Shown one piece after another: positions 62,593 to 64,000 of a stretch of 64,000 bases of DNA. The stretch is from Qipengyuania flavescens (GTDB lineage: Bacteria; Pseudomonadota; Alphaproteobacteria; Sphingomonadales; Sphingomonadaceae): NCBI RefSeq assembly GCF_029688735.1, contig NZ_JARULD010000001.1:806001-870000 (forward strand), in the 5' to 3' direction. The translations under genes were made by a program, and so were the position numbers. The notes under the pieces were generated by a model that saw only the letters and a program-made list of their open reading frames with translations, searched no databases and was not told the origin of the DNA. Within the stretch, counting starts at the first letter, position 1. Every line of letters starts with the position of its first letter.

Positions 62593-63224
62593 TTATGAGG
62601 GAAGGGAAACCAGAATTTCCCAATGATTACAGTGCCCATCACTTTCATGTCGGGTGCGCCAGTTTACCATGGAAGTGCGCACTGGAGCCGTATCGACACC
62701 GGGCGTGCTTACCGCCTGTACCAGGCTTGCCACAGTGCCGCGCACGATAAGTTGCTCTTTGGTCATCACGACCTCACTGACGAAGGCCTGCATGTAATTC
62801 TTGCGCAGTGCCGGTTACCGAGCTCGGTGAGCTTCTTCTTCAGGCCGGTGGCGAAGGCGGCAAGCGTGTCCCTATCGACGCGGTCCTGCTTGTAAGCGCG
62901 CTGCGGTTCGAGCAGATCGATCTCTTCATTGAGCGCGGCGCGTTGCGACTGGTGGCCCGCAAGGCGCTTTTTGAGATCCTGGTCCCCGGGATCGACGAGG
63001 CCTGCCTCGATCGATTCGAAGAGTCGCTAAATGGCGGTTTCGGCTGCGGGGCGCTCATTGAGCAGCGTGACGATGTCGCGCTTGCGCTTCGCATCGACAC
63101 CAGTTGAGCGCTCGAGCAACTGTGCGAGGAGTTTTTCGAGGCAAGCAGGATCGAGCGAACGCTGCTCGAGCACCTCGACGATAGCGTCGTCCTCCTGCTG
63201 CATGGGAACATTGTTGTCCCGCAT
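62593..63224 (-). pseudogene. C-terminal half of a large serine recombinase, broken
   Basis: Read on the - strand from 63224, the frame gives PMQQEDDAIVEVLEQRSLDP and an ILE-stop (TAG at about 63029-63027), then at once RLFESIEAGLVDPGDQDLKK and the coiled-coil ALNEEIDLLEPQRAY. Around 62805 a frameshift moves to RKNYMQAFVSEVVMTKEQLI and VRTSMVNWRTRHESDGHC. This order (zinc-ribbon end, coiled coil, C-terminal strand region) is that of the recombinase family used by phages and transposons. The catalytic N-terminal domain is absent. Confidence 0.75.
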
Positions 63225-63410
63225 AGACGATCTTTCTTCCGGCGGACATACCGGCGAGGCAGGCGCAGGCGTAAAGGCGACGGTTGTTGGTTATCGAATT
63301 CTCCTTTCGACGACCGGATTCCCGATTTGCCAGATGATCCTCACTCGACCAAAAATTGGGACAATCGGCGACTGAGAGGTTGGGCTCCCGCCTGTACTGG
63401 AGGTAAACCG

Positions 63411-63600
63411 ATGAAACTGACCGACGCGATCGAACGACTCATTCGGAAATTCGAACGGCGCACGAAGCTCGATGATTCTGATCGCGAAGCACTCAGAGCG
63501 CTACCTTCTTGCAGCGAAGCTCTTCGCGGCTAACCAGTATCCGGTATGCGAAGGCAATTTGCCGCAGTTGTTTCTATTTGGCACTCCGGCAGTCCCTTCA
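63411..63600 (+). pseudogene. Crp/Fnr-family regulator, N-terminal fragment with frameshift
   Basis: GGAGG 7 nt upstream and ATG 63411 open LTDAIERLIRKFERRTKLDD, then SDREALRALP, the usual beginning of sphingomonad Crp regulators. The frame shifts near 63510: the continuation AAKLFAANQYPVCEGNLPQ (about 63507-63570, another frame) matches the early cyclic-nucleotide-fold strand. Nothing of the helix-turn-helix is found further on. The 180 bp after this to 63779 hold no gene that I can support. Confidence 0.6.
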
Positions 63601-63779
63601 CAAAGCTTCCCGTCTTCGCCGCTTCATGTACATGCTTCCCTTGCCGTGGTGATTTCCGCGATCAAGAGGTTGGACATCGGTTTGGTTCTTGGTTCCGAAA
63701 AGCCAAGTTTTGTGGCAATTCAAACCTTACCCTTGTTCAACCCGCGCCGTTCAGTTGAGAAACGGGAGCTACCTTCAGG

Positions 63780-64000
63780 TTACCTGAAGCGGTTGTTCTC
63801 TTCGCCCAATGCTTGAGCAGCGTGCGACAAGGTAACTAGACCGACTCCACCCACGAGATTGCCTGCCAGTGAAACTGTGCTGACCTTCACTAGCTGCTGA
63901 ACAGCAATTTCGGCGCCGACGAAAAGACCGAACGCAATGTGCAGGGTGGAGACTACCACGTGCTCGAACGGGCCCAGCGCCAGTAAGACGCCTACCGCGA
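63780..64000 (-). CDS. Formate/nitrite transporter family protein, C-terminal part (cut by window end)
   Basis: The - strand frame enters from beyond the window and stops at TAA 63782-63780. It reads LALGPFEHVVVSTLHIAFGL, then LAGNLVGGVGLVTLSHAAQA, the last two helices of FNT channels (the AGNLVGG-x-GLVTL block is diagnostic). The stop lies in an inverted repeat CTTCAGGT-T-ACCTGAAG (63773-63789), which could act in mRNA stability. The gene neighbours the HPP nitrite-transport-like gene. Confidence 0.85.
   Translation of the reverse strand, partial: AVGVLLALGPFEHVVVSTLHIAFGLFVGAEIAVQQLVKVSTVSLAGNLVGGVGLVTLSHAAQALGEENNRFR

Noticed and set aside
63472..63816. A 114-codon + strand frame near the right end
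   Set aside because: Only its beginning resembles a Crp/Fnr fragment. The rest is antisense to the formate/nitrite transporter gene or without similarity.
1..64000. Complete insertion sequences, rRNA genes or intact tRNA genes
   Set aside because: None was recognised on either strand. Only a tRNA 3'-end-like 17-mer and a broken serine recombinase were found.

Overview
The window reads as chromosomal DNA of a high-GC alphaproteobacterium, most likely a member of the Sphingomonadales (Erythrobacteraceae-like). The basis is gene content (a fused CysNC, a TonB-dependent receptor beside acyl-CoA dehydrogenases, FixLJ, FnrL and cbb3 oxidase together, MpaB-family oxygenase) plus GC-rich codon use. 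It is family recall, not a database search. No rRNA, intact tRNA, CRISPR array or complete insertion sequence was seen.

Layout. 1-0.23 kb: a rhodanese-like tail and a methyltransferase stump. 0.3-4.8 kb: aldehyde dehydrogenase, two acyl-CoA dehydrogenase genes (the second unusually short) and a LuxR-type regulator. 4.8-7.7 kb: sulfate activation genes cysD and cysNC, ending in a strong terminator. 7.7-15.1 kb: the most interesting locus. A C39-peptidase ABC exporter and a colicin-V-type HlyD adaptor lie next to a NarL-type response regulator, a CHASE2 hybrid histidine kinase, and a previously uncalled 53-residue peptide gene with a canonical double-glycine leader. Three of its promoters share a 16-bp motif. 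It looks like a self-contained peptide secretion and signalling system. 15.3-17.5 kb: SDR, SnoaL-like protein and a divergent LysR. 17.6-27.9 kb: a catabolic regulon (acyl-CoA ligase, TonB receptor, TetR, two acyl-CoA dehydrogenases, MpaB oxygenase, two GSTs) with three TTATCA-N4-TGATAA palindromes marking the likely TetR operators.

28.1-32.8 kb: oxygen sensing and NO or cyanide-resistant respiration: heme sensor FixL, FixJ, and a divergent operon of alternative oxidase, lone receiver, DUF1971/YeaR-like protein, group III truncated hemoglobin and a membrane protein. 32.8-45.7 kb: miscellaneous genes including MgtC, Lrp with an EamA exporter, an MscS channel between two META-domain lipoproteins, a glutamate-synthase-family gene broken by an in-frame TGA, HemD, an MreB-like ATPase and Rnk. 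46.5-59.6 kb: a complete microaerobic module of nnrS, fnrL, a FixK-like regulator, ccoNOQP, ccoGHIS and hemN, with FNR/FixK boxes in front of nnrS, fixK and ccoN. FixLJ, FnrL and FixK probably form one oxygen-response hierarchy feeding the cbb3 oxidase and its heme supply.

59.6-63.8 kb is a gene graveyard (GGDEF tail, decayed copy of the rnk 3' end, frameshifted MerR, serine recombinase tail, Crp/Fnr stump) around one intact HPP-family gene. The window closes inside a formate/nitrite transporter gene. A 17-nt tRNA-Ser 3'-end-like sequence at 27.95 kb may be an old attachment site.
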